Positions 16,844 through 26,132 of a stretch of DNA of 64,000 nt are shown here, one piece after another. Numbering within the stretch: the stretch's first letter is position 1; each line of letters starts with the position of its first letter. The DNA is from Desulfoferula sp040751985. Lineage in GTDB: Bacteria; Desulfobacterota; Desulfarculia; Desulfarculales; Desulfarculaceae. The notes below the pieces were generated by a model. It did not search any database. It saw only the letters and a program-made list of their open reading frames with translations, and was not told the origin of the DNA. The stretch spans positions 62,001 through 126,000 of the forward strand of contig JBFMFU010000065.1 of assembly GCA_040751985.1 (NCBI GenBank), written 5' to 3'. The position numbers and the translations under genes are program-made.

Positions 16844-18333
16844 CGAACCTTCCTGGCGTAGATGACGATCTTCTCTCCGATGTAGAGCTTGTCCCGGTCC
16901 CCCAGCTTGGGGTTCCAGTCCCGGATCTGGCTGTAGCGCACGCCGTAGCGCCGGGCCAAGCCGTAGAGGGTCTGGCCGCGGCTGACTATGTGGATCACCA
17001 TTTCGGTGGCGCCGGAGTCTGCGGCGGCGGTGCGCGGCGGCGCGGCGGATACGCGCGCCGGGGCCGCCGCCTGGCGGGCCGGGGCCGCGGTCGTGCGGGC
17101 GGGAGCCGGCCGGGTGGCCGCGCGGGAGGGCGTGGCGCTGGCCAGGCGCCGGAGGGACGCATCCAGGGCCTGCTGCCGCTTTTCCAGGCTGCGCAGCTGC
17201 TGGTCCAGACGGTCCTGGCGGGCCTGGGACTCCTGGTCCACCACCGGCGCCCGCACCACCCGCTGGCGGCTGCGCAGCTGCGTCAGGTTGCGCTCCAAGG
17301 AGGCGATGCGCCGGGCCAACTGGGCGTCGGTGGCCGGGGCCTTGGCCGAGGCCTTCTGCAGGGCCGCTATCTGCTGCTCCAGGTTGGACAGGCGGGCGGC
17401 GGCGCTGATGTCGGCCTGGCTGGGGGCCTGGCCCCGGCGCAGCACGGCCAACTGGTTCTCCATGGTGGTCAGGCGGGCCGCCAACAGGGTCTCGCCGGCG
17501 CCGGGCTTGGCCTTGGCCGCGCCCAGGTCCCTGACCTGGCGCTCCAGGGCCGCCAGGCGCCCAGCCAGCTTGGCCTCTTCGGGCGAGGGCCTGGCCTTGG
17601 CCGCGCTGGTCAGGGCCTTGACCTGCTGCTCCAGGGCGGCCAGGCGGGCCGCGTTGATGTCCGGCGCGCCGCGGTTCTGCTGGGGGCTCTTATTCAGGGC
17701 GGCCATGGACTTGTCCAGGGCGTCCACCCGGGAGGCCAGGATGGCCGCGGCCGTCTCCCGCTGGCGCTGGGCCTTGTCCAGGGCCTCCACCCGCGCCGCC
17801 AGCTTGGGGTCGGGCGCCGGCGGACGGGCCTGTTGTTGGGTCTTGCTCAGGGCGGCCACGGACTTGTCCAGGGCATCCAGGCGGGCCGCCAGCTTGGAGT
17901 CCGCGGCCGCCCCGGCCGGTTGGCCCTTGCCCAGGGCCGCCACCTGCTTCTCCAGACCGCTCAGGCGGCGCTCCAGGCCGGCCGGGGTGTGGGCGGCGGC
18001 CTTTTCCTTGACCGCAGCCAACTGGCTCAGGCGCTTGTCCAGATCGACCAGGCGCTTTTCCAGGTCCTTGACCCGGCGCACCGTGGCCTTGGTGCTGGCC
18101 GCTACGGCCTTCTCGACCTGGGCGCTGGGCGCGCTGGCCTGGGCCCGACTGGCCATCTCCGGCTCCGGGGCCAGCAGGCCGCCCAGCCAGATGGTGGCCA
18201 GATACAACAGGCCCACCAGGATCAAGCCGCCCAGCATCAGCTCCAGGGGCGCCAGACGGAAGGAGCGCCGCCCGTCGTTGGGCAGGTTCAACTTGAGCTT
18301 GGGCACATGAAATCTGTTGAACCGGTTAATCAT
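16840..18333 (-). CDS. Membrane-anchored coiled-coil protein with C-terminal LysM domain
   Basis: A 497-residue protein. A short basic cytoplasmic tail is followed by one membrane helix (about residues 31-52). A long region of repeated units of the form LAxRLxALExQVxxL separated by Ala/Pro/Lys linkers spans roughly residues 75-370. An Ala/Pro/Arg-rich linker follows, and the last ~50 residues are a LysM domain (IVSRGQTLYGLARRYGV, IGEKIVIYARKVR) that binds peptidoglycan. It looks like a periplasmic tether between the inner membrane and the wall. Start placed at the ATG at 18333, ahead of MINRFNRFH; a start 12 codons upstream is possible. Confidence 0.75.
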   Translation of the reverse strand: MINRFNRFHVPKLKLNLPNDGRRSFRLAPLELMLGGLILVGLLYLATIWLGGLLAPEPEMASRAQASAPSAQVEKAVAASTKATVRRVKDLEKRLVDLDKRLSQLAAVKEKAAAHTPAGLERRLSGLEKQVAALGKGQPAGAAADSKLAARLDALDKSVAALSKTQQQARPPAPDPKLAARVEALDKAQRQRETAAAILASRVDALDKSMAALNKSPQQNRGAPDINAARLAALEQQVKALTSAAKARPSPEEAKLAGRLAALERQVRDLGAAKAKPGAGETLLAARLTTMENQLAVLRRGQAPSQADISAAARLSNLEQQIAALQKASAKAPATDAQLARRIASLERNLTQLRSRQRVVRAPVVDQESQARQDRLDQQLRSLEKRQQALDASLRRLASATPSRAATRPAPARTTAAPARQAAAPARVSAAPPRTAAADSGATEMVIHIVSRGQTLYGLARRYGVRYSQIRDWNPKLGDRDKLYIGEKIVIYARKVR

Positions 18334-18472
18334 GTAACGCCTTGTCCGGGTTTGTACAAAAGCTAACAAAGGCTGAGCAAACGGTCAAGTGGGCGGGTGG
18401 GCGGCCGGCCTTGACCAGACCCCCGCCCCCGGCCTATGCTGGCCCCACGTCCCGCCCAGCCAAGGAGAGCCC

Positions 18473-19270
18473 ATGAGCGCATACAAGACGTTGTTGGTGG
18501 AGGATCAGGGCCCGGTGCGGCTGCTGACCCTGAATCAGCCGGCCATCTTCAACCCGGTGGACGAGGTCAGCGGCCCGGAGTTGGTGGCGGCCCTGGACCA
18601 GGCCGAGCGCGCGGCCGGCGTGCGGGTGCTGGTGCTCACCGGTGCTGGCAAGGCCTTCAGCGGCGGCGGCAACGTGCGTAAGATGCACCAGGTCTTGGCC
18701 GCGGGCCAGAAACTCAGCCCCTTCCTGGCCGACCTGGCCGCGGTGCTGCACCGCAGTATCTCCACCATGCGCCGCATGCCCAAGCCCATCATCTGCGCCC
18801 TCAACGGCGTGGCCTCCGGCGGCGGCCTGGGCTGGGCCCTGGCCTGCGACCTGGTGGTGGCCGCCGACAGCGCCCGCCTGGACCCAGGCTACGTGCGCAT
18901 CGCCCTGAGCCCGGACGGCGGCAGCAGCGGCCTGCTCAGCCGGGCCCTGGGCCTGCAGCGGGCCAGCGAGTTCTTCCTGCTGGGCCGGGCTCTGGACGCC
19001 CAGGCCGCCCTGGCCCGCGGCCTGGTGAACCTGGTGCTGCCCGCCGAGCAGGTGCTGCCCCAGGCCCTGGAGTGGGCCTCAGAGCTGGCCCAGGGGCCGG
19101 CCCAGGCCCTGGCCGCCACCAAGGCCCTGATCAACCGGGCCCTCTATGGCGACCTGGAGACCATCATGGAGGACGAGCGGCAGAGCATCTGCGCCATGAG
19201 CGACCTGCCCGACGCGGCCGAGGGGCTGAACGCCTTCTTCGCCAAGCGCAAGCCCCGCTTTGGCGGCTGA
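18473..19270 (+). CDS. Enoyl-CoA hydratase/isomerase family protein
   Basis: A 265-residue crotonase-fold protein. The oxyanion hole segments are GAGKAFSGGGNVRKM (about 57-71) and NGVASGGGLGWALACDLVVAA (about 111-131). The position usually held by the first catalytic Glu (before IALSPDGG) is Gly here, while a Glu is kept in RASEFFLLGR. The reaction may therefore be isomerase- or hydrolase-like rather than classical hydration. AAGGAGAGCCC precedes the ATG at 18473. A paralogue with the same Gly lies at 25.3 kb. No clear operon partner; a YIP1 membrane protein follows 14 bases later. Confidence 0.8.
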   Translation: MSAYKTLLVEDQGPVRLLTLNQPAIFNPVDEVSGPELVAALDQAERAAGVRVLVLTGAGKAFSGGGNVRKMHQVLAAGQKLSPFLADLAAVLHRSISTMRRMPKPIICALNGVASGGGLGWALACDLVVAADSARLDPGYVRIALSPDGGSSGLLSRALGLQRASEFFLLGRALDAQAALARGLVNLVLPAEQVLPQALEWASELAQGPAQALAATKALINRALYGDLETIMEDERQSICAMSDLPDAAEGLNAFFAKRKPRFGG

Positions 19271-19284
19271 GCCAGGGGGCGGGC

Positions 19285-19890
19285 GTGGACCAGAGCACCG
19301 TTACTCCTGGGCCTCCGCCGCCGCCCACGGCCCTGCCCTGGGAGGCGGGCTCGCCCACGCCCCAGGCCTTCCTGCGGACCCTGATCGCCATCATAGCCCG
19401 GCCCCGCCAGGCCCTGGCCGCCCCGGCCCAGGCCGGCTGGCCGCGGGCGCTGCTGTACACGGCGCTGGTCTGGCTGCTGGTTTTTGTCCTGCGCTATCTG
19501 CTCTTCGCCCTCTTTTCCCCCCGGCCCCTTTTCAACCTGAACGCCGTGCTGGGCGGGCTACTGGCCTATCTGTCCATGGCCGCCGTGTTCCTGGCCCTGT
19601 ACAACGGGGCGGTGCTGCTGGCCCTGCGCCTGCAGGGCGCGGGCGCGGCCGCAGCGCCCTGGCCGGCGGTGCTGCGCGCTGTGTGCTACAGCCAGACCAG
19701 CTACCTGGCGGTGCTGGTGCCCATGGTGGGTCTGATGATCCACCTGGTCTGGTGCGTGGTGCTGCTCAGCCAGGCCCTGGTTCTGGGCCTGGGCCTGGCG
19801 CGCAAGGCGGCGCTCAGGGCCGCGGCCGTGCCCATGGCCCTGTTCCTGGCCCTGTGGGTGCTGAGCACCTGGCTGGCCCTGCGGGGCTAG
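19285..19890 (+). CDS. YIP1-family integral membrane protein
   Basis: This 201-residue protein has a Pro-rich N-terminal tail and then about five membrane helices (LLYTALVWLLVFVLRYLLF, LLAYLSMAAVFLALYNGAVLL, CYSQTSYLAVLVPMVGLMIHL, and two more). AFLRTLIAIIARPRQAL before the first helix and the CYSQT segment are typical of YIP1-domain proteins of bacteria, whose role is unknown. I chose the GTG at 19285, which is just after the previous stop and follows GGGGGCGGGC; a longer frame exists but is antisense-like Arg/Pro-rich text inside the hydratase gene. Confidence 0.65.
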   Translation: MDQSTVTPGPPPPPTALPWEAGSPTPQAFLRTLIAIIARPRQALAAPAQAGWPRALLYTALVWLLVFVLRYLLFALFSPRPLFNLNAVLGGLLAYLSMAAVFLALYNGAVLLALRLQGAGAAAAPWPAVLRAVCYSQTSYLAVLVPMVGLMIHLVWCVVLLSQALVLGLGLARKAALRAAAVPMALFLALWVLSTWLALRG

Positions 19891-19920
19891 GCCCCGGCCA
19901 ATCTGGACATAAAAGCGAAC

Positions 19921-19939
19921 CCCCCTCGGACCGAGGGGG
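19921..19939 (-). terminator. Hairpin between YIP1 and FmdB genes
   Basis: CCCCCTC/GAGGGGG forms a strong stem with a five-base loop. Read on the minus strand it is followed by TTCGCTTTTATG, so it can end the FmdB transcript. It also lies 30 bases after the plus-strand YIP1 gene, so it may serve both. Confidence 0.5.
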
Positions 19940-19984
19940 GCCGTGCCTCTCGCGGCGCAGACCGCGCCGCCGCGCTTAGTGGGC

Positions 19985-20212
19985 TCAGGAGAAGCCGCCG
20001 CCTCCCCCGCAGCCCCCGCCGCCCCCGCCGCCGGCGCTGGCGGCCTGGCCCAGGGCCGCGCCCAGGGAACCGCCCCGCTGGCTGCAGCTGCTCATCAGGC
20101 GCTCCTTTTTCTTGGAGCCGCACCGAGAGCACTCCACCGCGTCCTCGCTGCCCATGACCAGGGCCTCGTACTCCTGGCCGCACTTCTTGCACTTGTATTC
20201 GTAGATGGGCAT
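19985..20212 (-). CDS. FmdB-family zinc ribbon protein
   Basis: A 75-residue protein opening MPIYEYKCKKCG, the hallmark of the FmdB/CxxC regulatory family. Two Cys pairs (CKKC and CSRC) make one zinc ribbon in the first 35 residues. The tail is Gly-rich (a run of seven Gly, Cys, five Gly), as in many FmdB proteins of anaerobes. FmdB was named from formamidase operons; the general role is unproven. GGGAG precedes the ATG at 20212. It is divergent from the sigma54 activator gene, with a 172-base promoter region between them. Confidence 0.85.
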   Translation of the reverse strand: MPIYEYKCKKCGQEYEALVMGSEDAVECSRCGSKKKERLMSSCSQRGGSLGAALGQAASAGGGGGGGCGGGGGFS

Positions 20213-20384
20213 ACCACTCTCCCAGATGCATTGAGCTTTTCGATAAAGTTGGGGTCTGCGGGGCCGGCTGTCAAGCCCCGGAGGCCGCGGCCGCCAAGGG
20301 CCTTGTAAAACCCTGGGCCATAACTGACAATGAGTCCAATCCGCCCGGCCCGGGCCGGGCCGCCCAGGCCACGAAAGGTAGTCC

Positions 20385-21800
<1,416 letters not shown>

Positions 21801-21827
21801 GGCCGGGCCCCCAGGAAAGGAATTGCC

Positions 21828-22595
21828 ATGTGGCAGCAGCATCTGGCCGGCGAGAAGATCGGCCTCTACACCGGCCGCGGCGACTTCGACCCGGCCCTGC
21901 CCTCGCTCCTGATGATCCACGGCGCCGGCGGCACGGGCCAGGTGTACCTGCCCCAGCTCTCGGGCCTGGCCGGGCAGATGAACCTGGCCAGCCTGGACCT
22001 GCCCGGCCACGGCGGCACTCCCGGCCCGGGGCAGGACACCATCGCCGGCTACGCCGATTGGCTGCAGGGGTTCCTGGGCGCCGGGCCGGTGCGGCCGGTG
22101 CTGTTGGGCCACTCCATGGGCGGGGCCATTGCCCTGACCGTGGGCCTGCGGCGGCCGGAGCTGCTGCGCGGCCTGATCCTCCTGGGCACCGGCGCCCGCC
22201 TGCGGGTGATGCCGGCGGTGCTGGAGGGCCTGGCCAAGGACTTCGCGGCCACGGTGAAGATGATCGTGCCCTTCTCCTACGGCCCCGGCGCTGATCCGCG
22301 CCTGGCGGCCCAAGGCATAGAGCAGATGGCCGCCACCGCGCCCGCGGTGCTGCTGGGCGACTTCACGGCCTGCGACCGCTTCGACCTCATGCAGCGCCTG
22401 GGCGACATCCGTCTGCCCACGCTGGTGTTGGTGGGGGACCAGGACCAGATGACGCCGGTGAAGTACGGCCAGCACCTGGCCCAGGCCATTCCCGGCGCCC
22501 GGATGCAGGTCATCCCCGGCGCCGGGCACATGCTCTATCTGGAGCAGCCCCGCCTGGTCAACCAGGCCATCGCCGAGTTCATGGCCGGCCGCTAG
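21828..22595 (+). CDS. Alpha/beta hydrolase
   Basis: The protein has 255 residues. The oxyanion segment is MIHGAGGTG, the nucleophile elbow GHSMGG (Ser in LLGHSMGGAIALTV), the acid is probably the Asp in LVLVGDQDQMTPV, and the His in IPGAGHMLYLEQP. This is the MhpC/BioH-like esterase fold, acting on a carboxylic ester or cleaving a C-C bond; the substrate is unknown. AGGAAAGGAATTGCC precedes the ATG, 27 bases after the sigma54 activator gene, so the two may be co-transcribed. Confidence 0.85.
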   Translation: MWQQHLAGEKIGLYTGRGDFDPALPSLLMIHGAGGTGQVYLPQLSGLAGQMNLASLDLPGHGGTPGPGQDTIAGYADWLQGFLGAGPVRPVLLGHSMGGAIALTVGLRRPELLRGLILLGTGARLRVMPAVLEGLAKDFAATVKMIVPFSYGPGADPRLAAQGIEQMAATAPAVLLGDFTACDRFDLMQRLGDIRLPTLVLVGDQDQMTPVKYGQHLAQAIPGARMQVIPGAGHMLYLEQPRLVNQAIAEFMAGR

Positions 22596-23092
22596 CTGGT
22601 AAGCATGGCCATGGCCGCGCCCAGGGAGGGGGCGGCCTTCTTTAAATCCGCGGCCAGGGACCGGGCCTCACGCAGGTTGAACAGCCCCATCTCGGCGATC
22701 TCGGCCGCGTCAGGTTGGGGCTCCTTGGCGCTCACGGCCATATACACCGCCGTGAACTCGCCCTCGGTGGCCGGGCCGGCCGCCACCTTGCCCAGATAGG
22801 TCAGCGCCAGCTCCAGACCCAGCTCCTCCTTCAGCTCCCGCGCCGCGGCCTGGTCGTAGCTTTCGCCGGGGTCCACGTGGCCGCTGGCCGAGGAGGTCCA
22901 CAGGCCTGGGTAGCGGTCCTTGGCCTGGCTGCGGCGCTGCAGCCAGAGGCGGCCGTCGGGCGCGAACACCAGCACGTGCACCGCCCGGTGCTTTAGCCCC
23001 TGGGCGTGGATCTGCGCCCGGCTGGCCAGGCCCACCTGATGGTCGGCCTCATCCACCACCGGCAGCAGCTCCTCCGGGTCCTGGGCCGGCAT
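22592..23092 (-). CDS. Nudix hydrolase
   Basis: This 166-residue protein has the Nudix box at residues ~71-93: GHVDPGESYDQAAARELKEE followed by LGL. Flanking segments (EELLPVVDEADHQVG, RAVHVLVFAPDGRLWLQRRS, PGLWTSSASGHV) match the YfcD/isopentenyl-diphosphate-isomerase-like branch of the superfamily. It hydrolyses a nucleoside-diphosphate-linked or related pyrophosphate substrate, not identifiable here. The ATG shares one base with the stop of the upstream gene (TGATG), so the two are coupled. Its 3' end overlaps the convergent hydrolase gene by four bases. Confidence 0.85.
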   Translation of the reverse strand: MPAQDPEELLPVVDEADHQVGLASRAQIHAQGLKHRAVHVLVFAPDGRLWLQRRSQAKDRYPGLWTSSASGHVDPGESYDQAAARELKEELGLELALTYLGKVAAGPATEGEFTAVYMAVSAKEPQPDAAEIAEMGLFNLREARSLAADLKKAAPSLGAAMAMLTS

Positions 23093-23427
23093 CAGCCCAG
23101 GCCCAATTGGCGGCGGAAGTGGTCCTGCAGTTGGGGCGGCAGCAGGCTGCGGCGCTGGTAGCTCAGGCCGGGATCCCGCACCTCCAGCCAGGTCTGGCCG
23201 CCCTCTTTGAGCAGGCGGGCGCTGGCGCCGGGGCGGGCCAGGGCCCGCATGGCCTCGGCGGCCAGGGCGCGGTAGAGGCGCAGCAGGCGCAGCACCAGCC
23301 GGCCCTGCTCGCCGGCGAAGCGGGCGAAGTGCCGGTTGCGGCTGGGCGGGGCCGGGCTCTCCAGGAGGGCCAGCACCCGCCGATAGACCCCGGCGGCCGG
23401 CGCCGGGCCCTGGGCGGCCATGTCCAT
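23092..23427 (-). CDS. Uncharacterised small protein coupled to the Nudix gene
   Basis: A 111-residue Arg- and Leu-rich protein, mostly helical, ending YQRRSLLPPQLQDHFRRQLGLG. I do not recognise a family. Evidence that it is real: codon composition like its neighbours, an AAAGG site upstream, and TGATG coupling to the Nudix gene. The start may instead be the second ATG at 23421, which has better spacing to the AAAGG. It could be a regulator or partner of the Nudix enzyme; that is inference from the coupling only. Confidence 0.55.
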   Translation of the reverse strand: MDMAAQGPAPAAGVYRRVLALLESPAPPSRNRHFARFAGEQGRLVLRLLRLYRALAAEAMRALARPGASARLLKEGGQTWLEVRDPGLSYQRRSLLPPQLQDHFRRQLGLG

Positions 23428-23492
23428 ACCTTTCGCAAGGGGTGGAAACCGGGGCTGATTCTAGCTGCGACTCGCGCCGGGGGTCAAGGCCG

Positions 23493-23508
23493 TTACCAAG
23501 ACTTGCCA
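23493..23508 (+). repeat. Left flanking direct repeat of the AT-rich island
   Basis: TTACCAAGACTTGCCA lies exactly where base composition drops from GC-rich to AT-rich. A related copy, TTACCGCCTTGCCA, stands at the other boundary (25245-25258). The shared parts are TTACC and CTTGCCA with spacers of four and two bases. Short, so chance cannot be excluded. Confidence 0.35.
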
Positions 23509-23577
23509 ACCACAGCAAGCGATATGTTAATATATATCGCCCTCCCCAAGGCATTCTTCTTTCGTAAAGTAATTTGT

Positions 23578-25161
23578 ATGGACCTAAAAGAAGCCTTAAA
23601 ATTATTCGAACTTGATGAAAATGCTTCTGAAGAAGAAGCTAGGCAAGCATACCGCGATTTAATATCTATTTGGCACCCCGACAAATATTATCATAATAAA
23701 AGGTTGCATAATAAAGCGCTAGAAAAAACCAAGGCAATCAATGAAGCTTATGGTATTTTAAAAAAATCAAAATATAACAATAAGTATAAAAACAATATAG
23801 CCAAAGAAAATCAAAACCATCGCGATGAATGTTTATTTATCAGGTGTTCTTCATGCGGCACATTAAACAGAGTACCTCCTGATAAAATATTCTCCGCAAT
23901 TTGTGGGAGCTGCAAAGCTTCTCTAGGTGTTTTTTATAACACTTACGATAGCAATTTTCAAAGAAGAGTAGCCTGCGGAAATGGCAATTGTATAGGAATT
24001 ATAGGAGTAGATGGTAGATGTACGCTCTGTGGAAGAACTTTAGAAGAAGGTAAGAGAAAAGCAAGTGAAGGCCAATGTAATCAAACAGAGAATGAGAATG
24101 ATAATTCGGGGCACACCAAGTCGGGTAATTGGGTTTTTAAAAAACGTAATTTTATAATTATCGCCGCAGTGCTAGTTTTGTCTTTATTAATTTTCCTTAT
24201 TCAAAATGACAAAGCGAAAGAGAATAACCACAAAACCGCATTACCAAAACCGAAAAGCCAAGGCATGGCTTTCATAGATAAAGACACAACTAACAAAACA
24301 ACAATTGATTCTGCAAAGCCACCCGAAAAACCATTAATAGTAAGCAGGGACGCACTAAACTCCACCGTAACTGAAAAAATAATAAACAATAAGCAAATAG
24401 ACAAACTCAAAATAAAGATAGTTCAGCAATCTCTTTCCCAGATGCATTACAACATTGGCTCTATAGACGGCAAATTTGGCACCAAAACACGGACCGCATT
24501 GTTGGATTATTTGCAAGATTTTGCCAATTACATTGGAGACCACAGATCACTAGATATAGCGATGTTGTTGTCCTCTTTAATGGTGAATTTACAGATATAT
24601 AAACAATATCCAGAATGGAAACACCTAGCAAAGAATCGAACCTTAGGCGCTTGGGTTTCCTCCAAAAAAGGTTCAAAGAAATTAGTTTATCAGCGAGTTT
24701 TACAATCTAAAAATCCTAAAAAAATTATCTACTTAATAAGTGTATATAAGTTTGAACACGACAAACCTCCTGCACTGCCCTTCCCATCGAGTGATTTAAT
24801 ATTTAAGAACTTCAAAGAAGGCATTGCCCCGTTGGTTATCGTTACTAATGATCCCGACATAAACCATCTAATCAAAGTCTCAAATATTAACAATAAGGAA
24901 GATGTGGTATGTATGTTTATTCAGGGCGCCCAACGGCAAAAGCATCTTATTCCGTTAGGTTCTTACGAAATAAAGTATGCGGCAGGGAAGACTTGGTATG
25001 GCGTTAGATACTTATTTGGACCGGACACCATATTCGGAAAGGCAGATAAAATTTTTGATTTTAAAAAGACGGGCAATGAAGTTCATGGCTACCAAATAAG
25101 GCTCTACAAAGTGCCCCACGGAAACCTAAGAACAAAACAAATATCTCCATTTGATTTTTAG
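23578..25161 (+). CDS. J-domain, zinc-ribbon, single-pass membrane protein with peptidoglycan-binding domain
   Basis: This protein of 527 residues is encoded by AT-rich DNA unlike everything around it. Order of parts: J domain, residues ~3-65, with HPD at 33-35; two Cys-pair clusters at Cys90/93/109/112 and Cys133/138/148/151, likely zinc ribbons; one membrane helix at ~191-209 preceded by KKR, so the N-terminus should be cytoplasmic; a peptidoglycan-binding type 1 segment at ~278-315 (QSLSQMHYNIGSIDGKFG, TKTRTALLDYL); and a C-terminal domain ~350-527 with SYEIKYAAGKTWYGVRYLFG and GNLRTKQISPFDF, a pattern I believe recurs at the C-termini of uncharacterised bacterial proteins. It could link an Hsp70 chaperone in the cytoplasm to the wall. 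Start at 23578 gives the J domain directly; an upstream in-frame ATG near 23524 is possible. No partner gene is present. Likely acquired horizontally. Confidence 0.75.
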   Translation: MDLKEALKLFELDENASEEEARQAYRDLISIWHPDKYYHNKRLHNKALEKTKAINEAYGILKKSKYNNKYKNNIAKENQNHRDECLFIRCSSCGTLNRVPPDKIFSAICGSCKASLGVFYNTYDSNFQRRVACGNGNCIGIIGVDGRCTLCGRTLEEGKRKASEGQCNQTENENDNSGHTKSGNWVFKKRNFIIIAAVLVLSLLIFLIQNDKAKENNHKTALPKPKSQGMAFIDKDTTNKTTIDSAKPPEKPLIVSRDALNSTVTEKIINNKQIDKLKIKIVQQSLSQMHYNIGSIDGKFGTKTRTALLDYLQDFANYIGDHRSLDIAMLLSSLMVNLQIYKQYPEWKHLAKNRTLGAWVSSKKGSKKLVYQRVLQSKNPKKIIYLISVYKFEHDKPPALPFPSSDLIFKNFKEGIAPLVIVTNDPDINHLIKVSNINNKEDVVCMFIQGAQRQKHLIPLGSYEIKYAAGKTWYGVRYLFGPDTIFGKADKIFDFKKTGNEVHGYQIRLYKVPHGNLRTKQISPFDF

Positions 25162-25244
25162 CCTTCCGCCAGTCATTCTTACTGCCCACTTACTCCAGCA
25201 GATATCATGCTCTGTTATTTGTTATTTCAATCATCTTATTTTTT

Positions 25245-25258
25245 TACCGCCTTGCCAG
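25245..25258 (+). repeat. Right flanking direct repeat of the AT-rich island
   Basis: TTACCGCCTTGCCA at the point where GC-rich sequence resumes; partner of the repeat at 23493-23508. The CCTTGCCA here also pairs with TGGCAAGG shortly downstream (about 25273-25280) to form an inverted repeat. The 167-base gap between genes holds only these repeats and an AT-rich tail. Confidence 0.35.
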
Positions 25259-25328
25259 GCCGGCCCCGGCTGTGGCAAGGTGGGGTTGCCCCGTAAACCA
25301 ACTCAAGGAAGCGAAGAGACGCGCAGCC

Positions 25329-26129
25329 ATGAACCGCACCCTGGTGCGCTGTGAGCGCCGCGGCCCGGTGGCCACGGTGACCATGGACAACCCCCGGACC
25401 ATGAACGCCATGGACACCGAGCTGGGTCCGCAGTTGGCTGGGGCCCTGGAGGGTCTGGCGTTGGACCCCGCGGTGGCGGCGGTGGTGCTCACCGGCGCCG
25501 GTGGCAACTTCACCGGCGGCGGCAACCTCAAAAAGGCCGGCGAGCACCTAGAGCAGCACCCCGGTCAGGGCGCGGGGCCGGTGTTCGCGGCCTATCTGCA
25601 GTACGTGCTGCGGGTGGTGCAGGCCCTCACCGGCATGCCCCAGCCGGTGGTCTGCGCGGTGGAGGGCGCGGCCTCGGGCGCGGGCCTGGCCTGGATGCTG
25701 GCCAGCGACCTGGTGCTCTGCGCTGACGACGCCCGCATCCTGCCCGGCTTCCTGGGCGTGGGCCTGGTGCCGGCCGCCGGGGTGACCCTGCACCTGCCGC
25801 GCCTGGTGGGCCTGGCCCGGGCCAGCGAGATGCTGATGCTGGGCCGGCCCATAGACCTGGCCCGAGCCCAGGCACTGGGCCTGGTGCACCGGGTCACGCC
25901 TCCGGGACAGGCCCTGGCTCAGGCCCAGGCGCTGGCCCAGGAGCTGGCCGCCGGCTCCCGGCCGGCCCTGGCCGCGACCAAGCGCCTGCTGGGCCGGGCC
26001 GCCCGGCAGGGCCTGGCCACCCAGCTGGAGGCCGAGCGCCGGGCAGTGATGGCCGCCGCCGATCATGAGGAGTTCGCCAAGCGTCTGCGCCGCTTTCTGA
26101 GCCGCGGCGCGGACAAGAAGGAGGGATAA
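25329..26129 (+). CDS. Enoyl-CoA hydratase/isomerase family protein (second copy)
   Basis: A 266-residue crotonase-fold protein, divergent paralogue of the gene at 18.5 kb. Oxyanion segments are TGAGGNFTGGGNLKKA and EGAASGAGLAWMLASDLVLCA. As in the other copy, the first catalytic Glu position is Gly (LPGFLGVGLVPAAG) and a Glu is kept in RASEMLMLGR. The ATG at 25329 is chosen by alignment to the family start; AAGGAAG is rather far upstream, so an upstream start cannot be excluded. It is followed three bases later by the nitroreductase gene, which suggests an operon acting on acyl-CoA substrates. Confidence 0.8.
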   Translation: MNRTLVRCERRGPVATVTMDNPRTMNAMDTELGPQLAGALEGLALDPAVAAVVLTGAGGNFTGGGNLKKAGEHLEQHPGQGAGPVFAAYLQYVLRVVQALTGMPQPVVCAVEGAASGAGLAWMLASDLVLCADDARILPGFLGVGLVPAAGVTLHLPRLVGLARASEMLMLGRPIDLARAQALGLVHRVTPPGQALAQAQALAQELAAGSRPALAATKRLLGRAARQGLATQLEAERRAVMAAADHEEFAKRLRRFLSRGADKKEG

Positions 26130-26132
26130 GCC

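Noticed and set aside
17350..18150. Tandem DNA repeat in the LysM gene
   Set aside because: The repetition is at protein level (LAxRLxALExQV units) with variable spacing and divergent DNA, so it is a coiled-coil domain rather than a tandem repeat array.
23107..23577. N-terminal extension of the J-domain protein into GC-rich sequence
   Set aside because: The extension overlaps the small Nudix-linked gene in antisense and crosses the composition boundary; the J domain begins directly at the ATG at 23578.
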